Positions 23,151 to 33,640 of a stretch of 64,000 nucleotides of DNA are shown piece by piece. The notes beneath the pieces were generated by a model, which worked only from the letters and a program-made list of their open reading frames with translations, did not search any database and was not told the origin of the DNA. Both the position numbers and the translations under genes were made by a program. Location of the stretch: NCBI GenBank assembly GCA_029948255.1, contig JALIZF010001504.1, positions 186,001 to 250,000 of the forward strand, written 5' to 3'. Source of the DNA: Telmatactis stephensoni (taxonomy: Eukaryota; Cnidaria; Anthozoa; Actiniaria; Isophelliidae). Numbering within the stretch: position 1 is the first letter of the stretch; each line of letters starts with the position of its first letter.

Positions 23151-25810
23151 ATGGCGACGAGCTCTAATATCAATCTCATGCCGTCAAGCGAAAGGGACAA
23201 CTTTGTTCGACTAAATAGGCTGCTCATCGCTGGAGGAACACCAATTATTAGAGAATTATTTGACAGCTATCATCCACCCCATCTTCTGAATTCAAGGTTG
23301 AAATCTCGAAAAACACTCCTAGAAACAACTGCAAAATTGACAAGGCCTCAAAAGGAAGTGTTGTTTCCAGCATTAGAAAATCCAAACTCCAGAAACTTTG
23401 ACTTGGCTCTTCTAACCAAGTTGCTGCGTAGCATTTGTTTCACGGAGCAGCCCACTCGTGGGTGGGATAAATTCCCTGGCAATAACGATATCTCTCTTGA
23501 AGATGATGTTTCTAGAATACATCTGTATCGTAACACAATGTATGGTCATGTGCTCGAGGAAATGGCTTTATCACCTGAAGATTTTGAAAAGTACTGGAAC
23601 GAAATTTCTAACGCCTTGATCCGTATTGCCTCTCAAATTGAAGCAATAAATTTGTATCAAGTAGAGGAGCAAATTTATCAGCTTAAATATTCTAGGTTGA
23701 CGGATGATGACATTGCAAAGTGCCTGGAAGAGATTCAAGACATGTTAGCTAGTCACGACGAGACACTAGCTCGTCATGAAGAGACGCTGATTCGTCATGA
23801 CGAGGAATTTTCTAGGATTGGCGCCCAAGAAAATCGAATTCAAACAGACGTGAAAGACTTGAAAGACGTCTTCCAAAACGCAGTTGCTCGAACGTCCAAG
23901 CCCAATTCTACTAAAATTACTTCAGCCGATAAACTAACACAAAACATAAATAATAACTTGACGTTATATGTCAATGACCCACGACTGTTAGAAAATGTAT
24001 TTAAGATGTCGAAACAAACTGGCGTCAATCAACCATCTAAAACTTTGAAACAACGGGACTTTGAGGAAATTGGAGCAGGCTTATCGTCACAGCCATTAGT
24101 CGAAAGACAAACTTCCTGCCCTGTAAATTTGAATGATTTTCACAATCAAATAATGGATAGCCAGTTCCAATTTCCAACAAGCTCTAGAGGGGCAACTGTT
24201 TCCTCTGTGCCACAATCTCCACAGCGTACCGTTAGAAACCAAACGTTCAACCACCAAGAACAACGTGGGGCTGATTATTTAGCTGGTACCTCACCACTCC
24301 GCTTACCAGCAAAAAGTTGGTCAAACAACCAACCAATGGATCAAGCCTTCAGAAGGGCATCTTACCCAGAATATGCAAGCTCTAGATCTCATACACTATC
24401 GTCATCCCAGTTCATTCGAGATCGACCGACTAGTGCAGAACTGTTCGAGGAGGATGTCTTTGCTCCAACAACATCAAAACCTGAATGGGCTTTTCCTCCG
24501 CAATCCCAGTCGTTCGCCACCAAGCCCGCATCTGCACCAATATACCAAGACTTCAACCCTCAATCTTATGGCACAAACTGGCAGTCAAGCCCTAAAAATC
24601 AGCGTGCATCCTATGATGACCAGCCATCAAATTGGAATCTTCCTCAAGGTAATCTTTCATTTAGCCCCCAAATGTCTGGATTAAAAGGGCATCCACAAGT
24701 AATGTAAGAGTTTTATTCACCAATGAGCCCTCTGCTGCCAATTTCAGTGCAGCAAAGCAATGACAGCGGTAAGGATGATGTTTTATATCTGAACTAGAAA
24801 TTGTCATCATTATTCGTCTCATGTTTATGAACCTATCAATGTACGTCCCGTGGGGTGGGGATGTAGTCGTCAATCACGCAATTACCCCACCCGGGAAGAA
24901 AGTCGTCAATTACAGTTCAGAACTGGCCTGAGCAACTTATTCCATTTGTACAGCCATGTAAAACATAAAACATTTCAAAAACCAAACTGTTTATTAATTT
25001 TTTTGATGCTGCAAACACTGTTTGCTTGGAAGAACATTTAAATCAACTAAAAGGATCACACAAGGATTGTTCTACATTTTCCGAAGTTGCCACAGCTTCC
25101 CTTTGGAATATTTTTGTGATCAAATGCCCAACCCAACGGTCACATGTTTGTTGTCAAATTCCCACCTATTGCCCGAGTACCCCAATGCATGGACATACAT
25201 CGATAGGTCAGTGTATTACAATGACTTAGTAGTCAGGTTTTATAACGATTCGATTTTTTTTAGGGGGGGGAGGGAGATTTTTGTTCAATTTCTAAACAAG
25301 TTTAAAATCACTTTTTCCAACAAATTCAGATGATCCAGTTCTGCACATCAATGTTCGTGTTCATGGAATCCCTTCTATAACAAATTTTCATCTTGGACAA
25401 CTGATCTCCATGTCTTTGAGAAGGAAATCTTCTGTTGATAATGATGGATTCCGCGATTACTTAGAACGCAAAAGGCAGCTTAGAATTACAGAGGTACGTA
25501 GAAGTAAATCTTTGGCCATGGTACAGTGTAACTTCTCGGTACGGACACCTCTATAATACGAACACCTCTATATTATCGACAGATCTTTCAGATCTTTTGG
25601 TCCCGGCAAACTCTCCTGTCCGGCATATGAATAAAAAGTACGTCATAAGCCCGACGTCTGAATACGGACACTTTTCTCCGGCTCCTTGGGGTTCGTATTA
25701 GAGAGAATCCACTGTATCTGGATAGCAGTACATTATGTATGAATAAGAAGTTATGTTGACGTTACAATATTACACTGGAAAAATTGAATCACTTAATCTG
25801 AAAAGAATAA

Positions 25811-25857
<47 letters not shown>

Positions 25858-27090
25858 GTAAAAATCATGTAGTACAAACCATGCCAAGATCCTGCAGACA
25901 GTACGAAACTAAAGAAGTGAACTTAATTTGTTTATTTAAACTATTCCTTAAGATTGATGACAACCAAAGTGGGTTCTGCTCCATTGGCGTGTCCACGCGA
26001 AATATGTCCTCTCTGGAGGATTTATGGCGGGATTGTATGTCAACCAATGACTTGAAATTGTACCTCAAAGGAACAGTTTTGCCTCAAGACTTTGGTGGTG
26101 CCGACATCGAAATTAGTATTGATGGGAAAGAGTATGGAGCTTGTTGTAAAAGACTCAAACCAAGAGGTAAATATTAGGCAGATTTGAAGGCATATTCATT
26201 CAGCTTGCTTGAAACCTGTTTTTAGTTTAGAGTGCGTAACATTTAATTGTAAAGTTAAAATAAAAACGTATTGTCATTTTCCATAAATATAAATATAACT
26301 AACAGATGGATTAATTGCTTTTAACACAGATTTTAAAGATACAGTGAAAACATTAACATCACACTCTCAAAGCTTCAGCCACACAGAGGAAGACCTGTTC
26401 GAGGGGGAAAATGATCCAATATCAAAAAGCATGGAAGAACTGTCATCATCCAAGAGAGCTTTTGATGAACTTTTCTTGATCATCTGTAAAAACGGCGGTA
26501 GGATGAAATATGCCACTGCATATCAGCAGCTCTCCCCAAGCAGTAAAGCAGAAATCAGAAAGACTATCGACCAGGGAAAATTGGAAGATCGTTTTAGAAT
26601 TCTCGAGGAGGGAGTCATTTTAGCAAGGTTTAGTTTTTGCCATAAGCGTAGTAATGGTAGTTGTAATGATCCATACTGTCCCAATCTTCATCTTTGCCCG
26701 TACTATCTCTTAGATGCATGCACGTTTCCAGGCAAATGTAAGAATTCGCATGATGTTAGTGATGAGCATACTGACAGAATCTTCAGAAAAGTAAATCTTT
26801 CTTCGCTTAATTTGAAGGAACGTTTGGTGTTGTTGAAGAACATAGCTTACACAGTTCCAGAAATTTGTACTCACTATATCAACAGTAGGTGTAGAAATGG
26901 CGATCAATGTTCTTTTCTGCATGTCTGCAAGTTCTGGGTACTCGGTAATTGTGCATTTAAAGGCAAGTGCCGCCATGCCCACACTTTTAAAGATCCACAC
27001 TCCCAAAGAATTTTACGGGAGAGAAATCTTCATGAACTTAATAACCTGGAAATTAAGGAAAAGATCAAAACGCAGTTTGCCATCAGCTAA
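23151..27090 (+). CDS. HEPN (DZIP3-type) / TRADD-N-like / ZAP-PARP12-type CCCH zinc-finger protein, copy 2
   Basis: Exons 23151-24648, 25330-25493, 25953-26166 and 26330-27090 join in one frame (878 aa); every junction has GT..AG ends and matching phase. Residues 10-165 resemble the DZIP3-type HEPN domain, with RNTMYGH (R127, H133), the Rx4-6H signature of HEPN RNases. Residues 200-220 are three heptads, followed by a long Ser/Gln/Pro-rich linker. Residues 500-625 resemble TRADD-N, the adaptor domain of death signalling (VLHINVRVHG, then SLEDLWRDC). From about residue 665, FDELFLIICKNGGRMKYATA resembles the ZAP winged helix. Four CCCH fingers follow: C729/C737/C742/H746, C748/C756/C762/H766, C805/C813/C819/H823 and C825/C833/C839/H843, the same layout as the ZAP/PARP12 N-terminus. 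No PARP domain follows. Expected in cytoplasm. An RNA-sensing antiviral role is inferred, not shown. Confidence 0.85.
25519..25718. mobile_element. pogo/Tc1-like MITE in copy 2 intron 3
   Basis: Starts tacagtgtaacttctcggtacggacacc and ends ggttcgtattagagagaatccactgta, giving inverted TACAGTG…CACTGTA ends with TA at both borders. No transposase inside. It lies between the two TRADD-N-like exons. Confidence 0.75.
25813..25857 (+). repeat. (TTG)15 trinucleotide microsatellite
   Basis: About fifteen uninterrupted ttg units in the intron just before exon 4 of copy 2. It produces a spurious poly-Leu ORF running into the real exon. Confidence 0.95.
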
Positions 27091-29600
27091 AAAAAGCGTT
27101 CAGTTTATTTAGGTAGGGTTTCCTCCAAGTTGTGATTTTCGAGCCCCGTTCGAAATCTGTGCGTAACTCGATGACAAACATCGTTCAAATCAAAATCGAT
27201 TATGTAACTCGAACTCGACCAGTAAAACTTTATTTTCGCGTTACGGCGCGCTAAAAGCGTACGTCAAACTTGCGTTATCAGTATGTGCGTATCTGTATGG
27301 GTCAAGATAGTGGGAAAATAATTTTTAATACGCAATTATACTCATTTCAAAAAACGTTGTCGGGCAAAGACCAAATCACTACACTCATCATAAAAAGATT
27401 AGGTTAAATTAAGATAAAAATATAGACAATTAAAGATAAAATAAAGACAATAAAATTGAAATAATGTATTGACATCAAAGGAAAATAAAGTGATAGATCA
27501 TCAATCAATTTTCAAGTTTTATTGAACGTGGCAGAGGGTATCAGCATTCTCGGGGACCCAGAGCATATCAAACAATCAGTTGTGTTTCACGTAGGCTTCC
27601 TGTGCTTTTAGTATTGGGCTTCCTGTTTACCAAAATGTCAGGCCTAGGTTTCTAAGCCATTTTTAAGATGGCGAACAAATGTTTCGTCGCTACAGTATCT
27701 GCAAGTTTTGATTCAAATTCAATTTTCGACAGTTTACGCGGGTTTAAATTGCAGAAAAATCAACAAAAATGAATCTACGTTGACTTTCAAATAAGGTAAA
27801 CTGTCGAAATATGGATATAGAGGGAGTGAACGGGACAACGTTTTATGGGGAATTGTTTGATATGTTTGATATTTCTGGGCTTCCTGTGTAGAAAAAGTGT
27901 AAAAGAAGAGGAGGACTGAGGAAAGGATAAGGGAGAGGAGAAAAGAGATGTCGAACTCTCCAACTCTCCGTTTTTTCTCTCCTCCTCTAGCCTCTAGTTT
28001 CCCTCAGCTTTCTAGGACCACAGGAAGCCCAAGGAAAACGAGTTGCCTACCGAGGAGGCTAGCGCTAATCCTGGGATGAAATGAATGGTTTTTCTTCGAG
28101 ATTTAATCCTGGGTTAATTAATTAAAGCTGATCGTTTTTCGAATACCCTGGGAATCAGAGGGTGTTTTCTATCTCGCTTTATCGTTTGTAAATTTGACAG
28201 TAGATCCCAGCCTTACCGCCAAACGACTAGTCTCCTACGCAGCCGCACTAAGCCCTAGCGTGACAACAAAACTGCGGCTGCGTAGGAAACTATCAAACGA
28301 CAGAGTGAAATAGATCTAGACCGAAAAGTCTCCTTTGATTCCCGCTTCGCTTTCAGTAGTATAGCACCGGTAAATGTAATAACGCAGCATACATCTCCCA
28401 GCACTTCTCTTTCTGTGGGAAACTGCTATTTTTGTGGCTACAGCCTCGAAGAGGCGAAGCCACTTAGTCATCGGGTTGTAAGTAAGTAAGTAAGTAAGAG
28501 TGTGCGTAACTCCACAGGAAGCCCAATAATAAACTTCGGAACCAATCATTGATTGATTTTAAACGAGTAGACAATGATCGATAATGATAAACAAAGGACA
28601 CTTTGAAATAAAATAATTTCGATTCAGTGTTAAAGTAAACAGAAATGAAAAGATTTTAAAAGCGAACTACTGCCTGAGTGTGTCAAGAAAACAACAAAAA
28701 GGCGTATTGAGTTTACCACCGATTGGAATTAATGCCATGCGCCGACAGATACAAGTTCGTGAAGATTCTCTTCCGTCAATCGACTAATATAATACTTGAT
28801 GCAAAAATTTGCTGTGGAAATTCTTACAATCAAGAACAAGTCCAAATTCATCTTTAAAAGAGTTACATTAAAAATTGTCAAAGAAATATATAATTTATGT
28901 ATATGTGATGTTTTTCCGTAAATTACGACACGTGCAGCATAAACTTTGCTCGCCGGAGACTTCAAAGCCGTGACCGACAGTGAATGAAAATGCTGCTTTA
29001 TTTCAAGCCTAAGATATCCTTTTGGTAGCATTTCGTCAAAACTAACTAAATAAATGAGACAAGCACTGGTGTTTTGGCTCAATTTTCTATGTAAAGGAAT
29101 ATCTCGATATACCTGTTTTATGTTCCAATCGTCTGTTTGTTTACTAAATTAGAAGTGACTCAACCGATTGTGTTTCAAACACTTTTATGTCGGGCGCGTA
29201 GTAAGTTGTTTAGTGGCTGTGAATATTTAATTACATTTTGTTACATTATCTTCTACGAAAAAAAATTATTTTTGGCATTTGTTTGACAGCTACACTTTTA
29301 CGTTTCTGGAGTTACAGCAAATTGACAATAAAAATTTATATACAAAAAAACAACCTTACTAGTCATCTAAGCGCTCAGTAGTCTGATGTAAGAAATTACA
29401 GTAAATAGCCAGTATTTCAACACTGTATCTCATTAACTTACTGACGCTTTAATTTCTATCCCATAAGCAGATAAGGCTGTAGCCACATGCGCTTAATAAG
29501 CGCCTATTTTTAATCTTGTATTCAAAACTTTTGATCATTCCGGGTTTTAGTTTTTCGGATTCCAGTTCCGTTCCGGTGTCCGGATTCCAAATTTTAAAAC
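27091..29600. other. 3' flank and repeat-rich intergenic region, no gene
   Basis: After the copy 2 stop, similarity to copy 1 runs for about 40 bases and then ends. The stretch 27592-28526 carries at least five copies of the GGGCTTCCTGTG motif on both strands. A MITE relic lies at 28065-28150. A hairpin lies at 28231-28288 (tcctacgcagccgca / tgcggctgcgtagga), and (TAAG)n at 28480-28497. No exon is supported in 28530-29600. Confidence 0.5.
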
Positions 29601-29623
29601 CACCTTCGCGTGACTAGTGCATC

Positions 29624-29884
29624 ATGGCGGAGGCTTCCCTTCACAGTTCAAAACGAGTATTACAGACAAGAGAACATGAGCCGAGTACGAAAGTTTCTTA
29701 TATGCCTTACGATTATTTCAGTATTGGTGGCTGTATATGTACACTTCACTCGCAAAAGTTATGCAAACTACACGAATCCACCATGGAATCGTGTTGTAAA
29801 ATGCACCAACACCAAAGACGATTTATCTCAATTAATAGATTCAACTTACCAAGTCCAACGCATTTTGACGAACTTGAAAATTGA
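29624..29884 (+). promoter_or_regulatory. Upstream ORF overlapping the LicD-like start
   Basis: An ATG in context gcatcATGGCGGag opens an 86-codon frame that overlaps the main ATG at 29676 in another frame. The same 12 bases fit a YY1-type ATGGCGG element, so the site may mark the transcription start instead. If it is transcribed, it would lower translation of the main ORF. Confidence 0.3.
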
Positions 29885-30350
29885 TCACTGGCTGATGTAC
29901 GGGTCGATTTTCGGTGCTATGCGAATGGAAGGTCCTCTACCTTGGGACAACGATGTCGACATCGGCTTCTGTGGTGACTGCGAAAGTTTCGCCTTGTTTA
30001 GAACCACTGAAGATTTTGCCAAGCCTTTCAGGGATTCTGGCTTTGTTGTCGAAAACAGATGGCTTCAAACTGGCTCAATAAAGTTATCACGACCAAATCA
30101 AACGCTTACTATAGACTTGTTTGCCCTTTATGAACACAATGGTGTAAAAAAGAGAACAGGATTGGAATCGTGGTTGTTTTTCATTAACCATATGTATCAT
30201 CATACTTTTCCTTCGTGGACAGTACAGCCTCCCTTACCTAAGGTTCGTTTTGGACATTTTAATATCTCTATACCTAAAGGAGGTTTTGAAATCTTAAAAC
30301 ACTTATATCCTGATAACTGGTGGAAAGTAGTGAAGCCTAGTGGCTGTTGA
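29676..30350 (+). CDS. LicD/fukutin-like nucleotidyltransferase-fold protein, type II membrane
   Basis: Single exon, 224 aa from ATG 29676 (gagaacATGag). An earlier in-frame extension lacks an ATG. Residues 8-24 (LICLTIISVLVAVYVHF) form a signal anchor, implying a Golgi or ER lumenal enzyme. The core reads HWLMYGSIFGAMRMEG, then PLPWDNDVDIG with acidic residues D91, D93 and D95, the metal-binding motif of LicD/fukutin-like phosphotransferases. TIDLFALYEH and NWWKVVKPSGC follow. Family members transfer phosphorylated sugar or choline groups to glycans; the substrate here is unknown. Shorter than fukutin, but typical of invertebrate LicD-only proteins. The stop lies 26 bp before a Ngaro retrotransposon, so the 3'UTR and polyadenylation signal must come from that element or have been displaced. 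Confidence 0.8.
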   Translation: MSRVRKFLICLTIISVLVAVYVHFTRKSYANYTNPPWNRVVKCTNTKDDLSQLIDSTYQVQRILTNLKIDHWLMYGSIFGAMRMEGPLPWDNDVDIGFCGDCESFALFRTTEDFAKPFRDSGFVVENRWLQTGSIKLSRPNQTLTIDLFALYEHNGVKKRTGLESWLFFINHMYHHTFPSWTVQPPLPKVRFGHFNISIPKGGFEILKHLYPDNWWKVVKPSGC

Positions 30351-31007
30351 TTATTCGGCAAAGCTTTATTAGTGTCTAAATCAACCAAGACTCAGGAATG
30401 GGTTCAGGCAGTCTTTATTTTACAAAGTACTTATACTATATATTATAATACAAACTGAAACGTATATATATATATCCTAAACTATTACAAACATATTTAC
30501 TATTATTCCCCTGAATAATGAGTCCAGAGATACATTTACACTGTTAGACTACCTGTGGAGAGGTGGGTGGGAAAAATTTTTCTATAACTGCTTGCTTATA
30601 AAGTATGTAGCTTGAATATGTGCTTTCTAGTTGGCTTTTGATGCGAGAGTGATTTAATGTCTTATAGCTCTTCTATTTATACAGTTAATAAATATTCACT
30701 GCTTAATTAAAGTTTACTTAACACACTGACGCGTTAAAATACTAATTGGATTGAAAACATGCTTATAAAGTTGTGACTTCCTGTTCCCATCCTGGCCCGC
30801 CTACAATGATTTAGATTCATATTAACCGATGTCAATATCCACCTAAATCAACCAAGACTCAGGAATGGGTTCAGGCAGTCTTTATTTTACAAAGTACTTA
30901 TACTATATATTATAATACAAACTGAAACGTATATATATATATCCTAAACTATTACAAACATATTTACTATTATTCCCCTGAATAATGAGTCCAAATCCAG
31001 AGTGTGA

Positions 31008-32120
31008 TTAATGAGTGGGGTGAGTGTTCTGTGTTGTGAGAGTTAGAACAGATTTACAAAGCATGTTAGCAGAGTTTAGTCTAATAGTTAAAGGCATGGT
31101 TAAATATATTAACACCGCATCTGACTGCCAATCCCCTAGCGCCTTGATTAGTTCTATTGGGACACCAGACTGATACGCAAAAGATGCTCCCCCCCTTCGA
31201 AATGAGTGGCCAGCAAAGTTAGATGGATTAACTCCTACTAGCGCGAGATGGTGTTTGAGTTTACTGATGAACATGCTATAAGTTAGGCATTTAATGGAGT
31301 TACTTGAAGGATCCCACCAGTTGAAAGCTTGGGAGTTAGCGGGCGCAGTGGTAGTGAAGGAAAATGCATGGTTGGTAGCTGTAACTGGGCAAAGTTTGCT
31401 ACGAGGAATACAAGGGATGGGAATATCGACCTCCCTTTCACGAAACTGGATCGTTTTACTCCATCGAATAGTGATAAGTATTCCCCATGAATATACTTTG
31501 AAATCAGCTTTAGTGAGCTGTTTGCTTGGGTCGAATTTACTTGCTGACAAAGGTAATAAATGCGATTTCCGAAACATACCGAAAAAGGCTACCAAACAAA
31601 CCGCCCAAAAGGATGAATCAAGGCTGTTGGAAAAATGTAGGGTCGAGTATATATCTATTAAAATGCTTGGGGTAATAGGTAACTTTTGTCGAGGAGGGGA
31701 GCCTTTTACCCTTTTAATTCCAGTGAGCAATGACTTGAGTGCCCAGTTGTCAAGAAGGGGGTTCTGGAGCCCGAATTCTTTGTGTAAAATGCCGATAATA
31801 TTCAAATAATTGCGAATGGAAGATGGTTTTAAAAACCGAGCTAAGTAGGCGGCATACTGTAAAAGGTGCGATTGCTGCAGCGGAACTGGGTTGTAACCCA
31901 TATGTGAACAAAATTTTAAAAACGTATTGCGATGAGTTTGATACGTAGACTTGGTAGACTCAGCAAATAGATGTGTCCGGTAATCACTGATTTCTTTCTC
32001 GAGTTGCATTGCCATAGTGAGATCTCGTGCATCTGTAAAAAATGTAGTCGTGGCTGTTAGCCGACATATGCTGCTCGAGAGGTGAAGAGTTGATGAATTG
32101 CTGAGAGTAATTACTGGCAA
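31008..32120 (-). CDS. Ngaro tyrosine recombinase
   Basis: 370 aa. The N-terminal core-binding region carries YRTHLFAESTKSTYQTHRNT and YAAYLARFLKPSSIRNYL. The catalytic region has GMFRKSHLLPLS (first Arg), GHSFRRGGASFAY (His-x-x-Arg) and ALGDWQSDAVLIYL (Tyr nucleophile), so the R-H-R-Y set is present. It would recombine a circular cDNA into the genome without target duplication. The ORF is uninterrupted. The start may be an internal Met nearer 32012, because the first 35 residues overlap RNase H. Confidence 0.88.
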   Translation of the reverse strand: MPVITLSNSSTLHLSSSICRLTATTTFFTDARDLTMAMQLEKEISDYRTHLFAESTKSTYQTHRNTFLKFCSHMGYNPVPLQQSHLLQYAAYLARFLKPSSIRNYLNIIGILHKEFGLQNPLLDNWALKSLLTGIKRVKGSPPRQKLPITPSILIDIYSTLHFSNSLDSSFWAVCLVAFFGMFRKSHLLPLSASKFDPSKQLTKADFKVYSWGILITIRWSKTIQFREREVDIPIPCIPRSKLCPVTATNHAFSFTTTAPANSQAFNWWDPSSNSIKCLTYSMFISKLKHHLALVGVNPSNFAGHSFRRGGASFAYQSGVPIELIKALGDWQSDAVLIYLTMPLTIRLNSANMLCKSVLTLTTQNTHPTH

Positions 32121-32775
32121 ATATTGCGTAAAACTTAATTACGTGGTGTGGGTCATGCAAGCGTGAGATAGAATCCGCTAACATATTTTTGCTTCCTTGA
32201 ACATACACCGCTACAATGTGAAAGTTATGCATGGCCGAAAGCCAAAAGAGTTGCCGCAATTCACGCATGATGTACTCGTTGGCGGTTGTACCTTTGTTAA
32301 TTATATGAACCGCCGCTTGATTATCACAATGAATCACAATGCGTTTATTTGTCCACAGTTTTGCCCAGCGCTTTGCGGCAATAATGATAGCTAAGGTTTC
32401 TTTATGATTTATGTGCATATTGGACTCCCGAGGACAATCGATGGGAAAGTTAAAATAAAACCAGTCCCCTCGGAAAAACCCTGCAGCCGCTTCCTTACAA
32501 GCATCAGTGACAACATCTTCTGTAGGCAGTGTTGCAAGAAATAAACGCTTTCCGTTGAATGACTTTAAAAACTGAGCCCACCATGAAATGTCCTCGTGAA
32601 AATGTCTATGTAGCCTGATTTTAGCCTTTGATGATAAACTGTTCATGGTATCCAGAATACGACGGAGGAAAGTTCGTCCTCCGTAGACAACCCGACAAGC
32701 GAAATTAAGTTTACCGGCTAAACGTTGAAGTTGTTTTTTTGCTTGCACGCCGCTTTGACTGAAAGTCTGATACAA
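31984..32775 (-). CDS. Ngaro RNase H domain ORF
   Basis: 263-codon frame whose true start is the continuation of the RT frame at the A7 run near 32737. KQLQRLAGKLNFACRVV and GGRTFLRRILD are the connection seen in DIRS/Ngaro polymerases. TDACKEAAAGFF, MHINHKETLAI, IHCDNQAAVHIIN and NMLADSISR supply the RNase H acidic residues (D, E, D, D). It overlaps the start of the recombinase ORF by about 130 nt in another frame. Confidence 0.82.
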   Translation of the reverse strand: MYQTFSQSGVQAKKQLQRLAGKLNFACRVVYGGRTFLRRILDTMNSLSSKAKIRLHRHFHEDISWWAQFLKSFNGKRLFLATLPTEDVVTDACKEAAAGFFRGDWFYFNFPIDCPRESNMHINHKETLAIIIAAKRWAKLWTNKRIVIHCDNQAAVHIINKGTTANEYIMRELRQLFWLSAMHNFHIVAVYVQGSKNMLADSISRLHDPHHVIKFYAIFASNYSQQFINSSPLEQHMSANSHDYIFYRCTRSHYGNATRERNQ

Positions 32776-33640
32776 CCTGCTTTAACTCCTCGATTTTGCC
32801 ATCCGGCAACCTCATAGTGCACGCGATTGTGTCGAGTTCTATTCCCAAGAAAGTTAAGCGTTGGGTCGGAGGGACTAGTTTGCGCTCACTTATTGTGAAG
32901 CCCAAGTCACGTAAGAGCTTCATTAAGACATGATAGACCAACTGACACTTGGCCTCCGTTTCCCCTATAACAAGGAAATCATCTAGGTAGACTATAATGT
33001 TGTGGAAACCCCTCCTAGCCATCATTCTTCTGACTGATTGCGTTAATCTATGAAAAATACTTGGACTAGATTTCGCTCCGAACGGAAGCCGTGTATCATA
33101 AAAATAAGTGTACGATTTATCGCCTGTAAATTGCCACTTGCAACCCGTAGCACGATAATTATCAGGGTGAATAGGTACTGAGCGATACGCGTGGCGCAGG
33201 TCGATCTTTGCCATATAGTAGTTAGGTTTTAAGAGTTTTACAGCGTCATCTAGTTTCTGAAATTGAAAAGACTCAATCTCAATGTAGTCGTTTACCGCTT
33301 GGCCATGTGGTCGAGAGCAATCATGAATTAAGCGTACTTCGTTAGCATCTGGTTTCGGAATTGCTCCTAACGCGCTAACAATAGTGGGTTTATGCTCAGT
33401 TATGACGTAATTGCCTTGCTTGATTTCGTCGAGAATCGTTTGCTCGACTAAATGCCTGTTAATAGGATTTGTAGCAGATTTGTAATTATCCATGTTTACA
33501 TCCGAAAAATGTGTCCCAACATTAGTAAGTTGGAAACCGTGTAAAATGCCGTCGCTAAGAAATTCTTTGTCCTCATCAAATTCAAGTTCCTGGAGCCATA
33601 AATCCTTGTTCAACGGATTTGGTTTGGTTGCCTCACCTAG
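32711..33640 (-). CDS. Ngaro reverse transcriptase
   Basis: Continues in the gag frame after the UGA; the first Met is at 33613. Motifs in order: IPKPDANEVRLIHDCSRPHG, then YMAKIDLRHAYRSVPIH with the first catalytic Asp, RLPFGAKSSPSIFHRL, and VYLDDFLVIG with the catalytic YLDD. LTFLGIELDT of the thumb follows. The frame ends soon after KRRASKK at a run of seven A. The RNase H frame picks up there in a +1-shifted phase, so one extra A, or a programmed shift, separates the two. Confidence 0.88.
   Translation of the reverse strand, partial: LGEATKPNPLNKDLWLQELEFDEDKEFLSDGILHGFQLTNVGTHFSDVNMDNYKSATNPINRHLVEQTILDEIKQGNYVITEHKPTIVSALGAIPKPDANEVRLIHDCSRPHGQAVNDYIEIESFQFQKLDDAVKLLKPNYYMAKIDLRHAYRSVPIHPDNYRATGCKWQFTGDKSYTYFYDTRLPFGAKSSPSIFHRLTQSVRRMMARRGFHNIIVYLDDFLVIGETEAKCQLVYHVLMKLLRDLGFTISERKLVPPTQRLTFLGIELDTIACTMRLPDGKIEELKQVVSDFQSKRRASKKTTSTFSR

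Noticed and set aside
25812..25857. Poly-Leu N-terminal extension to exon 4 of the HEPN-ZAP gene
   Set aside because: It is the (TTG)15 intronic repeat; the homologous exon of copy 1 begins at attgatgac after a ttaag acceptor without it.
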